Source of the DNA: Acephala macrosclerotiorum
Lineage: Eukaryota; Ascomycota; Leotiomycetes; Helotiales; Mollisiaceae
Direction of reading: 5' to 3'
Length of the DNA stretch: 64,000 bases
Assembly: GCA_014904845.1 (NCBI GenBank)
Contig: MU119376.1
Span: 53,585 to 117,584, forward strand
The position numbers and the translations under genes are program-made. This document shows, piece after piece, positions 1 to 11,426 of this stretch; position 1 is the first letter of the stretch; each line of letters opens with the position of its first letter. Below the pieces are notes generated by a model, which saw nothing but the letters and a program-made list of their open reading frames with translations, ran no database searches and was not told where the DNA came from.

Positions 1-532
1 AACACGACTGGCGGTACCAACACAGTCGAAATCCCGCCGAATGCACGTAGGTGCGGATTCGTTCTCATCCTGACCGCAGGAGAAAGTCCGTACAGGGCAT
101 CAAGCAGCGGTCTCTTGCAATACCCCACACTCCTGCATCGTGCACTCTTCGTCGTTCCACATTGTCCGAGACCCGTTGGAGCTGCTCTGCTTAAAACGCG
201 TAGCATTACCTCACATTTCCCTCGCAGATAGCTGAATTGTCGAATTAAAATCTCGTATGCATGCTTCGTTGTCCGTGGGGGTTTGACGATGTGAATGGAG
301 AAAAAATTTGGCAGTCACGTCGTCGAATCGCAGCTGGCGAGAAACTTTGCGATGGAAAGAGGCGAGGCGAAGGCCATGTCAAACAGTTAGTTGATGAGCA
401 ACCACCAACCAACCCCCGTCATGGGTTGAACAACAGTTTCTCACAACACCATAACACCTTCAAACCCTCCCCCAACGAGATCCCAGATTTCTACACTTGA
501 GCGACTGAGAGGAAAGAAAAAAGCCGGACAGA
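1..532. other. 5' intergenic region before SDS22
   Basis: I see no convincing coding sequence here. The last ~100 bases are the probable promoter and leader of the downstream SDS22 gene and include an AC-rich stretch around 400-480. Confidence 0.5.
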
Positions 533-1720
533 ATGCCGTCAGAAAAAGAAACCACCCCACCACTCCACATCTCGATATCAGGAACCGACGCCGAGGGGCA
601 CGAAACACCAAAGACACCACGAAGCAGCAGCGGCTGGGACGGCAAACTGCGAATAGAAAAGAAGCTCGAGCTCGCAAATCCAGAAGCTTTATCTGATCCA
701 GAGTACTCCGACGACGAGAATGTGATTCCTGGAGAGACTATCGAGGCTGATGAAGGTATCTTATTTACCCCGCCTCCACCTTCTCTTTCCCTTGCATATG
801 AAGCTGATACCACCTCCGCAGATTTACTAGATGATTATCCACTAGATACAGAAGAAATCGACCTCGTCCACGCGCGTGTATCTTCTATCGAAAGCCTACG
901 CCTAGAGCGCTTCATAAAAGTAGCCCGCCTCTGCCTCCGCCAAAACAGCATCACAGAAATCGAATCGCTCTCCTCTCTCTCCAGCACCCTCACCGAGCTA
1001 GACCTATACGACAACCTAATCACGCACATCCGGAATCTCGACTCTTTAGTCAACCTCACAACCCTCGACCTCTCATTCAACAAGATAAAACACATAAAAC
1101 ACATCTCGAACCTTATCAACCTCACCGACCTCTATTTCGTACAAAATAAAATCGGCACGATAGAGGGATTAGATGGGTTAACGAAATTGAGGAATTTGGA
1201 ACTGGCGGCAAATAGGATTCGAGAGATAAAGGGGCTGGAAAGCTTGGTTGGATTGGAGGAGTTATGGTTGGGGAAGAATAAAATTGTTGAGATTTCTGGG
1301 GTTTCTACGCTCAAGAATCTGAAGATTCTATCGATACAGAGCAACCGAATCCGCGAGATCTCAGGCCTGGATCAGTTACCGCAGCTCGAAGAACTATACA
1401 TCTCTCACAACGCTCTGACCTCTTTCTCCGGCCTTGAGAATAACATCAGCCTGCGAGTCTTGGATGTGAGTAACAACCAGATCTCCTCGCTCAAGGGGAT
1501 TGAGCATTTGAAGGAGTTGGAGGAGTTGTGGGCGAGTTATAATAAGATCATGGATTTTAACGAGGTGGAAGAAGTCTTGAAGGATAAGAAAGGATTGACG
1601 ACGGTGTATTTTGAGGGGAATGGATTGCAGTTGAGGGCGCCGGCACTGTATAGGAATAAGGTTAGGTTGGCGTTACCGCAGGTTATGCAGATTGATGCTA
1701 CGTTTGTGAGGGTTTCGTAG
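533..1720 (+). CDS. SDS22: Protein phosphatase 1 regulatory subunit SDS22 (leucine-rich repeat)
   Basis: SDS22 binds the PP1 catalytic subunit and steers its nuclear and mitotic functions (family knowledge). The product is an acidic, Ser/Pro-rich N-terminal arm followed, from about residue 107, by ten or more 22-residue leucine-rich repeats of the LxxLxLxxNxI type, such as LTELDLYDNLITHI and LEELYISHNALTSF, and a C-terminal cap. The frame is open throughout, but 756-821 (66 nt) looks like an in-frame intron. It starts GTATCT, has a CTGAT branch-like site and ends CGCAG, and its removal joins EADE to DLLDDYPLDTEEIDLVH, as in other ascomycete SDS22 proteins. Exons would be 533-755 and 822-1720, giving 373 residues. 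The ATG at 533 is the first in frame. The call is secure; the intron is inferred. Confidence 0.94.
   Translation: MPSEKETTPPLHISISGTDAEGHETPKTPRSSSGWDGKLRIEKKLELANPEALSDPEYSDDENVIPGETIEADEGILFTPPPPSLSLAYEADTTSADLLDDYPLDTEEIDLVHARVSSIESLRLERFIKVARLCLRQNSITEIESLSSLSSTLTELDLYDNLITHIRNLDSLVNLTTLDLSFNKIKHIKHISNLINLTDLYFVQNKIGTIEGLDGLTKLRNLELAANRIREIKGLESLVGLEELWLGKNKIVEISGVSTLKNLKILSIQSNRIREISGLDQLPQLEELYISHNALTSFSGLENNISLRVLDVSNNQISSLKGIEHLKELEELWASYNKIMDFNEVEEVLKDKKGLTTVYFEGNGLQLRAPALYRNKVRLALPQVMQIDATFVRVS
756..821 (+). other. SDS22: Probable in-frame 66-nt intron of SDS22
   Basis: GTATCT donor, GCTGATAC branch-like site and CCGCAG acceptor. The length is a multiple of three with no stop, so retention would insert 22 Pro/Ser-rich residues. 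It sits where SDS22 orthologues are continuous. Confidence 0.7.
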
Positions 1721-2119
1721 GTCAGATCTTGAGTTGGCCATGGAAATGGGAAGGAGTGATAGATGGGAGGATACTAGATAAGGCAAATTCAAGGGCAAAA
1801 ATAAGCATTGGCTTGGGAGATTTCACGATGTGTTATGGTGGCAATTTGCATAAGCATGGAGTTTGGGGAAGATGGAAGGGAACAGACTTTCCATTTAGCA
1901 AAGATACAGGAGCTGACATATCATGGCGTCTGGCGATGAATGGATGCATATCATTAATTTCTTCAAAGTCTTTCAATTCTCGCTAGACTAGCTCTATGTA
2001 TCAAAGCACTACGAAAGCAATGTCTATCTTGGTCTTGGAAAACGCCTCGCCTGTCTCCTCAAAAATGTTCTTACCAGCATAAGCAAATATGAGAAGTTCC
2101 GAGCCCGAGGAATGCTTTC
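1721..2119. other. Intergenic, convergent 3' ends
   Basis: This is the space between the convergent ends of SDS22 and the xylose reductase gene. I see no coding or RNA signal. Confidence 0.5.
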
Positions 2120-3208
2120 TTAAGCAAAGATATGAAGAGTTCCGAGATACTACGACATCCGTCAGCCAGTGCCCACTTTTAACGGGGAAAAAGTACTCAC
2201 ATCAGTAGGATTATTGAATCTCAAATGTCTATCCAATCCCGAAATAGCATTCAAATCCTCCTCCGTGAGATCAAAATTCGTAACCTCAAGATTCTGCTGC
2301 AGACGTTCAGGATTGTTCGACTTGGGAATAACAGCCAATCCTCTTTGAGTGGCCCATCTCAACAACACCTGTGCTGGGGTCTTCTTCACTCTATCCGCAA
2401 TCTTCGTTACGACTGGGTGCTCGAAGAGTACTGGTGTGTCTTTTGCCTTTTGCCATTCTAGCTCGATGAATGATTGAGGTCCGAAAGAGGAGTATGCTGT
2501 GACGGCAATACCCTCGCTTTCCGCCAATTTGAGAAGAGTGGGTTGGACAAGGTATGGGTGGTGCTCAATCTGCAGTGTCGCGGGGCGGATTTTGGCATAT
2601 CGCAGTAAATCAAGAATAAGTGAACCCTGGAAATTCGAAATCCCAATACTCTTTGCCAACCCCTTCTCCACCAACCCCTCCATCGCCTCCCACGTCTCCT
2701 GTATACTAGCATTACTCAACTGCACATCATCCTTCCCATCGACCGCCCAACCTGGGGGATATCTCGTCTCGGGATCAACGTATTTCAACGCGACTGGGAA
2801 ATGAACGATGAAGAGGTCAAAGTAGTCGATTCCCCAGTCAGCAAGTTGTTTGCGGCAGATGGGCTCGACTTTGTCGCCTTCGTGAAAGGAGTTCCAGAGT
2901 TTGGAGACGAGGAATAATTCTTCGCGCTTGACGAGACCGTCCTTGATTGCTCGAGCGACACCTTCGCCGGCTTCTTTTTCGTTGCCGTAATCTGCGAGGG
3001 GGAGGAATCAGATATGTGGGATTGGGAGATGAGATTGGGGTGAGGGTGAGGAAGGAGACAAACCGCAAGCTCCGTCGAACAATCGGTATCCGACTTTGAT
3101 GGCGTTGTAGACTGTATCGGCGCAGGTTGCTTTATCGACCTTCCATAAACCGAAACCAACTTGTGGCATGGGATGTCCGGTATTGAGCTTGATATGAGGA
3201 ACCGCCAT
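2120..3208 (-). CDS. XYL1: NAD(P)H-dependent D-xylose reductase (aldo-keto reductase)
   Basis: Aldo-keto reductase that reduces D-xylose and related aldoses to the alditol, the first step of fungal pentose catabolism in the cytosol (family knowledge). There are three exons on the minus strand: 3208-3064, 2991-2201 and 2149-2120. The introns are 72 nt (GTTTGT..CGCAG) and 51 nt (GTGAGT..CTGAC..TAG). The 321-residue product has the usual length. Visible AKR features are the tetrad D45, Y50, K79 and H112 (in LFDGACDYGNE, VSKLW, IVHFPV), the family block GISNFQ, the cofactor loop [11 protein letters not shown] and the C-terminal tail YLGTLHIFA encoded by the 30-nt last exon. The ATG at 3208 gives the normal N-terminus. 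The frame stays open upstream with a Ser/Arg-rich presequence-like stretch but has no ATG there, so a mitochondrial isoform would need an upstream exon. Confidence 0.95.
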
Positions 3209-4534
3209 TTTGGATATCGTTGCTGAGAAAGATCTTGCAGATGCAGAAGGAGGAGAGAATCGCGGTCTTAAAGCTTGTAGAGGGGTCGAAGAATGGAGGG
3301 TGCAGGGCACAATCGATATTGGAGAAAAGGTCAAGTGAGCACGTCTGGAATTTCACTTAGATTAGTTTATCTGCTATTGAGCGGGTGGGGGGTCGTGGGG
3401 GAAAGAGGTATAGAGAGGTGGTATTTTACCGTAGAAGGGACAGTGACGATTTCATGTAGAGTACTTCTTCTTCTTCGTGACCAGAGCAGACAGACACCGA
3501 TGGAGGAATAGAAGGCTTATATGCACTTACCCGGAGAATCTACAACAACCAGAAACCAGAAAGAGAGGTCCACTTAGCTTGATATATTAATCCTTAGCTG
3601 CGAGGAATCCCGCCAAGGGGAAGGCTTTCGGCGCTGTCTTGATTCATGCTCCAGGCTTCCTTGGCAATGGCGATATCACAGCTGCGAGATCGCATCTCGA
3701 ACGATGTGGGCCTGGCAAGGGAAGAGGATAAATGGAAGATTTCTCTTGGAACGAGCCGTCGGGCTGGGTCCTGCTGTCATCCACCCACAATTAGCTGTGT
3801 TTTGTGAAGTGGGCTGTGGATGATTAGTTTTTCCTTTTTAGCCTAATATCGATAGATGGCATCCCGATTGTCCGTCGCGTCGCGGCTGTTTGGGAAACTT
3901 TGCCGCGGAGAGTCATCTTCCTTGCCTTGCATTTTTCCTTTTCTAGTCTCAATCGTCAGCAGACGTCGTGACGGTGAATGAAATTGGTACCTGAAATTTT
4001 ATTCGGCATCTCGGGGTATCGATGAGCGTCTTGGTTCTGCCTCAGTGACAGATTTGAAGCGGCAAGACCAAAGACCGACATTCCCCCGATCCGATCCGGA
4101 GTGGCAAGAAAACACTCCTCTCTTCTCTCCTCCCCATTATCAATGGCTTCACAGCAAGGCATGAGACATCAATTCATTCAAATGATCACATGGCCGCCAC
4201 TGGTTGACAAGTGCGTGGGGTTGAGCAAGACTCTGTTGCGATCCTGCTGCTGCCTCAATGCTAAGGTATCGAGGATTTTGAGCACCTGAAGCAACATACT
4301 GGAATGGGAGTTTCAATTAATACATTGTTGAAGTCTCATACAATGTTGATTCTTGTTATGAACGCGAGATTTGGGTTCTACAATGCAGCTACTTTCATGC
4401 CATTGTTTTCATCTGCATTCAGCAACAAAGGATGAAAGGAAGTTTTCTATCCAGGTGTATTTTTTACAAGATTTCCCCATTTTCTTGTTCTATGAATGAT
4501 ACTGTGCCTTGAAATCTGATCCTCCAACATTGCC
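3209..4534. other. Intergenic, divergent promoters
   Basis: About 1.3 kb between the xylose reductase gene (-) and the first kinase-like gene (+). Short open frames exist on both strands but none resembles a known protein. I see no repeat or RNA gene. Confidence 0.5.
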
Positions 4535-6556
4535 ATGGCAAATCCAAATGTTCCAGATCCTCAAGCCTCGAAGAAAGCCTACGAGAAATTTGTCAGGAAT
4601 TACGAATATTGGCGACGTTACAATGATCCCAGCATAGCCAAAGATGCACCAAACTTGGATCTAGAACAGTATCGAGGTTTGCCACTTCTCTTTCCCGAAG
4701 TTCGTCTATGGCTGTAGAGCATGCTAAACAGAACATAGCTCACTATAGGTTGCATAATTATGTCACGGCCAACCCAGCGGCCAACCCACCTCCGCCAGCA
4801 CCTCGAGCTCCTCAGCCCATAAGACAAATTGTCCCTCCTGACCCACGACCTAGAAACAATGAAGAAGGAGAATTCCTTTTGCGAACAATCCCAGAGATCA
4901 TGACAGATCAACAGCCAAAAGCCAATTGGAAAGGGAAGAGAGTCTTGGGGAAAGGTGGGAATGCGATAGTTGGACATTGGTCTTATGACACTTCACAACC
5001 GCCTCCTCACCCACTCTACTGCGATGTGGCCGTAAAAGAGACATCCAATTCAAATTACGAATTAGCGCAGGAAGGGTTCATCATGGAACATCTTGGGAGA
5101 TCCAGCTCCGAACACATTGTCAAGCTAGTCTGTACGAGACGTGAAGCCAATCCCGGCGAAGAACAAGATCCCACCTGGAATGAAAAAGTTAAGAGACTCA
5201 TCATGGAGTATTGCTCGGAGGGAACGCTGCACCAGCTTCTTGACCGAAGAATAGCCTCGTGAGTAATGGTTCTGGACGGTAATTGACTCCTCAAAGTAGC
5301 CCTGTATCTGACTTTACGACAGGCAACAACCGTTTCAGGAAAACACCCTCTGGATGATATTTGAATGCTTGGCAGATGGAATCAGCGTTATGGAATATAA
5401 CATCGAGCTCATAATAAACAATATGACCAGGAAGGCCGAACTGCGACCCAGCTTCCACCGTGATTCCGATGTCCACGAAGACGATTTTGAATTCGTCCAT
5501 TTCGATCTGAAGCCAGCAAATAGTAAGCACATCCACCTTCGTTGAGCTATCCCTTCAATGCTAATTTCAAACTTACTAGTAATGCTGGAGAATTCGCGCA
5601 CACACCGTGACACTCCCGTCTGTAAAGTATGCTATCTCTTCGTCTCTTGAGTACTCCCCTGACCTCCATCAGATAGGAGATTTTGGTGTAAGTGTACAGA
5701 GCGACCCAGATCCTCCATGGTCAGACGCAGTCCTCCATGGTTTCCGGAGAACAGGTACCAGAGGCTTCTACGCACCCGAACGTAAGTCCAACATCACTAG
5801 AGATTCCCTCTTCCGCTTTATCTCAGCCCCAATCCCTCCGGGAAACCAAATCATTCATGACCAACAGTCTGACTTCTCCCTAATTTAGAATTCTCCCCTC
5901 GCTGGAACGCCCAAGACTGGAAAACTTCTGGCGTCTGCGGCGAATACTCCTACAAAACCAACATCTGGCAAGTCGGTCTAACCATGTACCTCCTCGCCAC
6001 TCTCCAATTCTCCCTAGACCACACGACCCCCTACCTGCCTGCTGCACCTCTCCTCGAAAAGCCTCCCGGGGGACGAACTTACGGACAAGACCTCGAGCAA
6101 GCTCCCTACAGCAGAGCTTTGATCGAACTCATCCTCTCCTGCCTCTTCGAAAAACCAGCTCTCAGGCCAACACTCGAAGATTTGAAGACGTTGGTTGTGG
6201 TGGGCATTGAAGTTACACGTCGACAAGCTGCTGAACCTTGGTCATCCTTCGCAGCTCCCGAACCTATGATACCACTTTCGCCTGCGGCCGCGGCAATAGC
6301 TGCTGCTGCTGCCGCCGTGCCTGTTGCTCCTCCTGCACCAATCATTATTTTTATCCCCGCTCCCGCCGTACCCGTCGTACCCGTCATACCGGCACCGCAA
6401 GCTGCCGTCGTCGCTCCGGCTCCGGCTCCTCCTCCTGTACAAACTGCGGTGTTTAAATGCTCCTGGACTTGTGGCAATAAGAAGAGGCTTCCGATTACTA
6501 CTGCATTTCCACGTTGTCATTTGCACGCTAATTTGAATCGGTTTCCTATTATCTAG
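4535..6556 (+). CDS. Protein kinase-like protein with C-terminal Cys/His module (copy 1)
   Basis: Six exons inferred from phase: 4535-4676, 4718-5258, 5323-5522, 5580-5626, 5673-5781 and 5889-6556 (568 residues). The N-terminal region carries a YWRRY motif, then a Pro-rich linker, then a complete kinase core: glycine loop LGKGGNAIVG (~125), VAVKE lysine (154), HFDLKPANIML (D289), GDFGVS (D313) and FYAPEQF. All catalytic positions are present, so activity is plausible; the substrate is unknown. The tail is Ala/Pro-rich and ends in a Cys/His cluster (C-x3-CGNK...PRCHLH, from ~537) that may bind metal. The first intron (4677-4717) is only 41 nt and is the weakest junction; a frameshift there is the alternative. 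Copy 2 lies 392 bases downstream and shares the exon pattern, including a 47-nt exon. Confidence 0.75.
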
Positions 6557-6948
6557 TTTGTCATGGAAATTACATTTTGGTTTTGTAGGTTCAACCAAAG
6601 TCCTCGTAATAGGTTTTCTTTCCACAGTATTGAGTTCAATTTTCAATTCAGTTTATGGCGCCAATGTACTGTTCTCGTGTATGGCGCATTGGCGCCTCTA
6701 GTGATACGATGACCGAAACCTTCTTGAAATCACAATAGTGTCTGTGTCCGGCTCTCTTTGTTTCTCGCTTGCGGTGAAAAGGGGCTGGGATGCCGCTTTC
6801 ATGGCAAACAATGGGACAAAGAAGTCTCCTTGGATGACCGCACCCGCGCTTTCTGAGAATCGTAGGCATTTGATTACCTTAGTATAATCTTACACTTCAA
6901 ATCATTGTTCGCGTCGTGAGGCAAGATTGGCAACCAAAACCGCTAAAG
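6557..6948. other. Intergenic between the two kinase-like genes
   Basis: This is the terminator and promoter space between tandem paralogues. Nothing coding is recognised. Confidence 0.45.
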
Positions 6949-8766
6949 ATGGCCGCCGTCCGGACTCCCTCGGAACAAGCAGAGCTAGACAGATTAGTCC
7001 TCACTGTCAATTATTGGCGAGCCTACAGAGGCCAAAATGAAGCCACACTCGAAGAGATCCGAGAATACCATCGCCTAAAGCCTTTCATTCGTACACAAAT
7101 TGATGCAGATCCGGATCTACCCAGTACCATCGTATGGACTCCAGGAGCTCCTCTCCCTGTCGGCCCACCTGTGTACACCAACGCCCAACAAGCTTTTCTG
7201 GACACGATACCCGCAAATCTACCCGCAACAAATCAATACTGGAGAGGAACAAAGTATATTGAAGGAGGGAATAATGTCCGTTTGGGCGTTTGGGAATATC
7301 AACCTCCGGCTGGGGTCGAAGATCGCAAAAAGAAATTCAAAAAGGTCGTTGTGAAGGAACTCCTCAAACCCAAGGAGGAACTAACTCTCGAAAGCGATAA
7401 TTTGACACGCCTGAAGTATGCGATGTCTCCTCATATCTTGAAAACGCTATGTCCGCCAGAGAGGTATGGTCTCAGTGCTCCGGAAGCGAAGTGGGAGTAT
7501 ACCGTCAAGCGGCTTTTCTTAGAGTACTGTCCACATGGAGATTTGTTTGACTTTATGGAAATAAGGAGATTATCGTGAGTTTATGGACCATTGAGCTATC
7601 AAAATTGTCGATCCAGAGCTAATGGGAAGATAGGCAACGGCGATACGATTTGTTTACTCTTTGGAAAATGTTTGAGTGTCTTGTGGATGGTGTTTGTGCT
7701 ATGCATTATGGAGACGACCCAATCATTCCGGATCCGAGTGGAGATGCGGATGAATTTTTGATTGAGGCAGAAGACGCGTGGTTGAATATTGTTCATTTCG
7801 ATATCAAACCTGAAAATAGTATGTCTACATTCGGCGTTGTAATAGCATCTTCTTGTATATAGGCTAACCAAAGATAGTTTTAGTAGGAGACCGAGACGGG
7901 CAGCACGTTACTCCAGTGCTTAAGGTATGTTTCCCAAAAGATCACAGTTCTTCCACATCTGACAGCCCTGCAGTTCGGAGACTTTGGCAAGAGCCAGAAA
8001 TACGGCACCGCAGAAAAGCAAGATATATCAAACGGGATGAAAATAAAAAGAGAAGACTGGAGAATATCTGGCACAGATACCTACTTTACCCCAGTACTTC
8101 AATCTCCTCCAAACCGTCATACAATCACTAATGAAACCCCAGGAACAGTTCTCCGAAGAATGGGACTACCTAGGATGGGAAACCTCTGAGATAGCAGGCA
8201 AATACTCAAGCGACAAGACTAATATATTCGGAGTCGGTATTCTTATGTATATGCTTGTCACGCTTGTCGATGAAGGTATTACTGGTGCTGCGCAGAAGCC
8301 ATTTCTCCCAAATGATTTTATTAATGGGGCGCGGCCTAAGGGTATCACTTGGGGTCCTAATTTGGCTGCGTACAATGGTATCTATAGCAAGTCTTTGACT
8401 GACCTGATATATGAGTGTCTTTATGAGAATCCGTAAGTTTTGTACCTACATCGTTTCACTCTTCAGAACCATTGGAGTTGAGGCTGGCTTTTTTTCTTTG
8501 AGTGTATCCCCCTTCTAGCTTCCACAGCTTCTCTCTCGTAAAGAACAATAACTAACTCGGATGTTCTGGAATTTAGAAATCACAGACCAGATCTACAGAG
8601 ATTGAAGTACGAGACATCAAATGCGATCACTGTACTACAAGAAAACAACGTAGATCCTGAGGAATGGAGACACTTCCTTCACCAGCCACCCGTTGCACCT
8701 GTGGTCCAAGCAGCGGGTCTAGCGGTTGCTCAACCCGTTGTAGCTCAACTAGTAGGGGCTCAGTAA
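6949..8766 (+). CDS. Protein kinase-like protein (copy 2), truncated by an in-frame stop
   Basis: Tandem paralogue of the preceding gene. Exons: 6949-7574, 7634-7818, 7878-7924, 7974-8093, 8143-8432 and 8577-8766 (485 residues). The N-terminal NYWRAYRG motif matches copy 1. The kinase core shows EGGNN (~106), VVVKE lysine (136), IVHFDIKPEN (D265), GDFGKS (D289) and YFTPEQF, so the catalytic residues are kept. Introns 1 and 2 and the 47-nt third exon match copy 1 in position and phase; the last intron is absent from copy 1. The reading frame stops at a TAA at 8764-8766, after VAQLVGAQ. The same frame then continues for 100 codons through an Ala/Pro linker into the Cys/His module that copy 1 retains. 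The ATG at 6949 was chosen because the frame upstream has only a GTG. Confidence 0.75.
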
Positions 8767-9066
8767 CCCGTACTACCAGCTCCTGGACTAGTAGTTCCAG
8801 CCGCAGCTCCACTAGCCGGAGGCCTAGCTCCCGCCGGCCAAGCAGCTCTCGGACCGCCAGTAATACCACCAGCAAACATGGCTGCACGAAAACACGCACG
8901 AGGCAACGCAACATACGCCGAAGCACCAGGAGAATTCTTCCCACCAGGCGTGAGAAAGATGTTTTGTGGAGGTTTACTGCCAAATGGGATGCAGTGCGGG
9001 AATAAATTTCGTGCTATTGCGACCGGGAGGCCGAGGTGTCATGTTTGTATACGATTTGGTCGTTAG
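8767..9066 (+). pseudogene. Orphaned C-terminal linker and CGNK/CH module of kinase copy 2
   Basis: This follows the TAA at 8764 in the same frame. A Pro/Ala-rich linker leads into a Cys-rich end with MFCGG, QCGNKFR and GRPRCHVC, the counterpart of the end of copy 1, and stops at 9064-9066. Conservation of the frame and module suggests that the stop is recent, or that an intron I could not define removes it. Translation only of this part from an internal ATG (8878) is possible but unsupported. Confidence 0.6.
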
Positions 9067-9383
9067 GATTGAGTATAAGAATATGAGACTTTGGTTGTAT
9101 GCTGATGTCTTTGAGTCTTTGCATTATGATGAGAGCAATAGACTATGATAATATCCTTGACTTAAACTATCCTACGTTCTTGTATAAGGAATTAGGCACA
9201 ATCGCTGTTTTCGGAGGGTATGTGACTTGAGTCATTGCCGCGATCATTATTGTTATGCCAGCGTACGGATTCGATGACAAAGAGACCCTCTTTGTTGTAA
9301 ATGAATGACGCTTCCAATCTTTTGGACTAATTTACATGATGTCTAACAGTCTCTGAGTCTCTGCACTTCGATGCATCCCACAG
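9067..9383. other. Intergenic
   Basis: About 320 bases after the kinase copy 2 module. I see nothing recognisable. Confidence 0.4.
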
Positions 9384-9681
9384 ATAAAGCTCGCAATAGC
9401 AACTGCCAAAGCTGCAGACAACGCCGAACTAAAAGAATTCCAAGAATCCGTCAGTGTATGGAGAAAATACAGAAAAGAACCCAAAGTTACCCTCACTCCA
9501 GCCCCCCGGGCCCACCTGTTTTCCGAGGAGCCCCAGAAGCACCCGACGCGACCCAAAAAGCATGGCTCAAACAATCCCTCACCAGTCTCCCCAACGCAGA
9601 GAAAGGATGAAAAGGGATACAGATGCTTGGATCAGGTGCTGATGGTATAGTTGGGTTACGGCAATGGATTATAGCTAATTA
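9384..9681 (+). pseudogene. N-terminal relic of a third kinase-like copy
   Basis: Parts of the kinase N-terminus can be read in two frames. ELKEFQESVSVWRKYRKEP corresponds to the YWRxY region. After one frame change near the C/G run at ~9508, PGPPVFRGAPEAPDATQ corresponds to the GPPVYTNAQQAF stretch of copy 2. An in-frame TGA (9608-9610) then falls where copy 1 has the Trp of NWKGK, and KGIQMLGSGADGIVG resembles its glycine loop. Nothing further of the kinase core follows. It is a frameshifted, truncated duplicate. Confidence 0.55.
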
Positions 9682-9888
9682 GCTTGACATGTAAGTTGTT
9701 CTCTCATTTTCTATGTACAAATGTAAGTTCATATACATCAGTCACTCTCTTGCCGTCCTGCTCGATACCTTCTTGCTTGACTTTTCATCATCATATCAGA
9801 AGAACTTTTGGAATCCTGCAAAACCCCGGATTAAGAGCACCGCTTTTACCCAGACCGGTATTGAAGAGAACGTTTGCCCCCGCCGAAT

Positions 9889-10448
9889 ATGACTGATTGC
9901 AACAGCGAAACAATCGTTCCATTCCTCAACCAGGAGAAGCTCGAAAACGAAGTGGCTTGTATTAAAAATATTAGATAGAAGATAAACATTCCTGTACCGG
10001 AAGTACTAGAAGTATACGAGAAAGTTGGTTCATACTATATATGGACAAGACGTGTCGAAGGCGTTTTGGGAAATGGAGCTTGCGGACTGAAAGTCCTTCG
10101 TGAAATTCGAAAGATGCCCTACATGCAATCACTTCGGTCGCTCAAGTCAGGCGGTCCTTTAAGCAGTCTCTGCCCATCCTTAAGGGTCAATGATGATTGT
10201 GACTGTGATACGAAATGGCAATTGCTGTTGGCCGAAGATCCCCATATGTGTCTTTTGTCAATGGAGACCTTTCCTGTTGGAACATTATCGTTGATCCTGT
10301 AGCATTCAAGGTGACTGTGATTACCGATTGGGAATATGGTAGATTCTATCCGCAAGAGCGAGAGATACCTTACTAGAAAAGGCCTATTGCATCAGGGTCT
10401 CAGGAAAGATACTGGCCTGAGAACGTCAAAGTCATCAAGAAGTTTTAG
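9889..10448 (+). pseudogene. APH-type phosphotransferase pseudogene
   Basis: Fragments of a fungal APH-fold (aminoglycoside/choline-kinase-like) protein are readable. LENEVACIKNIR, an in-frame TAG, KINIPVPEVLEVYEKVGSYY and WTRRVEGV come first. A frame change then leads to YVSFVNGDLSCWNIIVDP and VITDWEYGRFYPQERE, more stops, and ERYWPENVKVIKKF. The catalytic HGDL motif reads NGDL. With at least three stops and one frameshift it cannot make the full protein. It precedes an intact APH-domain gene on the opposite strand. Confidence 0.75.
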
Positions 10449-11426
10449 GATGATTCCGCTTGTATGGTATAGCTTTGACGCAGAAAGAAAATTTCATTGT
10501 GGCTTGGCACATCAGCTTAAGCACATTAGGAGTCAAGGCTCTGAATGAAGAGACTGCTTTGCGACATGTACCAACCCCCGAGAACAGCCTGTGGCCAATA
10601 CAAAACCCTTTCCCCAAGCCTCCCGCCCGCCAGAAACACCTCACCCATCTCATTGCCTCCTTTTACTCTCGCACCCTCGCGAGAATGTCAAAAAGCAAGA
10701 GGGCAACATCTGGCAATCGTTAGAAGGGCGACGCTTGTGGGGATGTAGACATTCCGAAGATGCAAAAGGAAGGGGCGGTCAGAGAATGAGGCTGACCTAT
10801 CTTTGTTGCTTCAGCTTAGCTTTTTTATAGAGGTATTGAAAGCGAAGAGACATAGTTCAAACGTGGTAATATAAGTTGTGGTGTAACACGGATAGTGATG
10901 TACCGCCGGTGATTCTCGAGAGTCCCATAGAAAAACTTCAATTACTCAACAAAGGTTCGCCGCAGAAGTCTATTCACCATAGAGTATGATAAACTAATAG
11001 ATCAATCTCTATTAGATTAAATCTAGCAGGAAGGAAGGAGGGATCGGTTTTTGTGAAGTTTAAAGAATCTGAGTTTTATATCTACGGAGTACTGTTCTGT
11101 TTTTTGTGCTGTCAGACGGTACCAATACCAGATCAAAAGTAATGACTTATTTGGTACTCAAATCTGCGGCCTTGTATCCTAGAAAATATCAAGACAAAGC
11201 AAGAAATTCTCTCATTAACGTTTGATTACCCAAAGTAGATTTGTGTTTCCCCAACACCACAAACTCTTTACCAAGCACCTCTATATATCTGATACCACCC
11301 CTCCGTATACTCAATACTCGATTCCTGCTTATACTTGTACTAAAAGATCTTCTCAACAACCTAGATGTCCTTATTCATTTGTGATATAATCTCGCTCTAG
11401 ATTTCTACCTCAAGACCTCATACAAT
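10449..11426. other. Intergenic
   Basis: About 1 kb with several short open frames and no recognisable product on either strand. Confidence 0.4.

Noticed and set aside
3008..3334. N-terminally extended xylose reductase with a mitochondrial-like presequence
   Set aside because: The frame is open upstream, but the only initiation-like codon is TTG; the ATG at 3208 gives the standard family start.
6106..6646. Ala/Gly-rich and Arg-rich frames opposite kinase copy 1
   Set aside because: They are antisense shadows of the Ala/Pro-rich tail.
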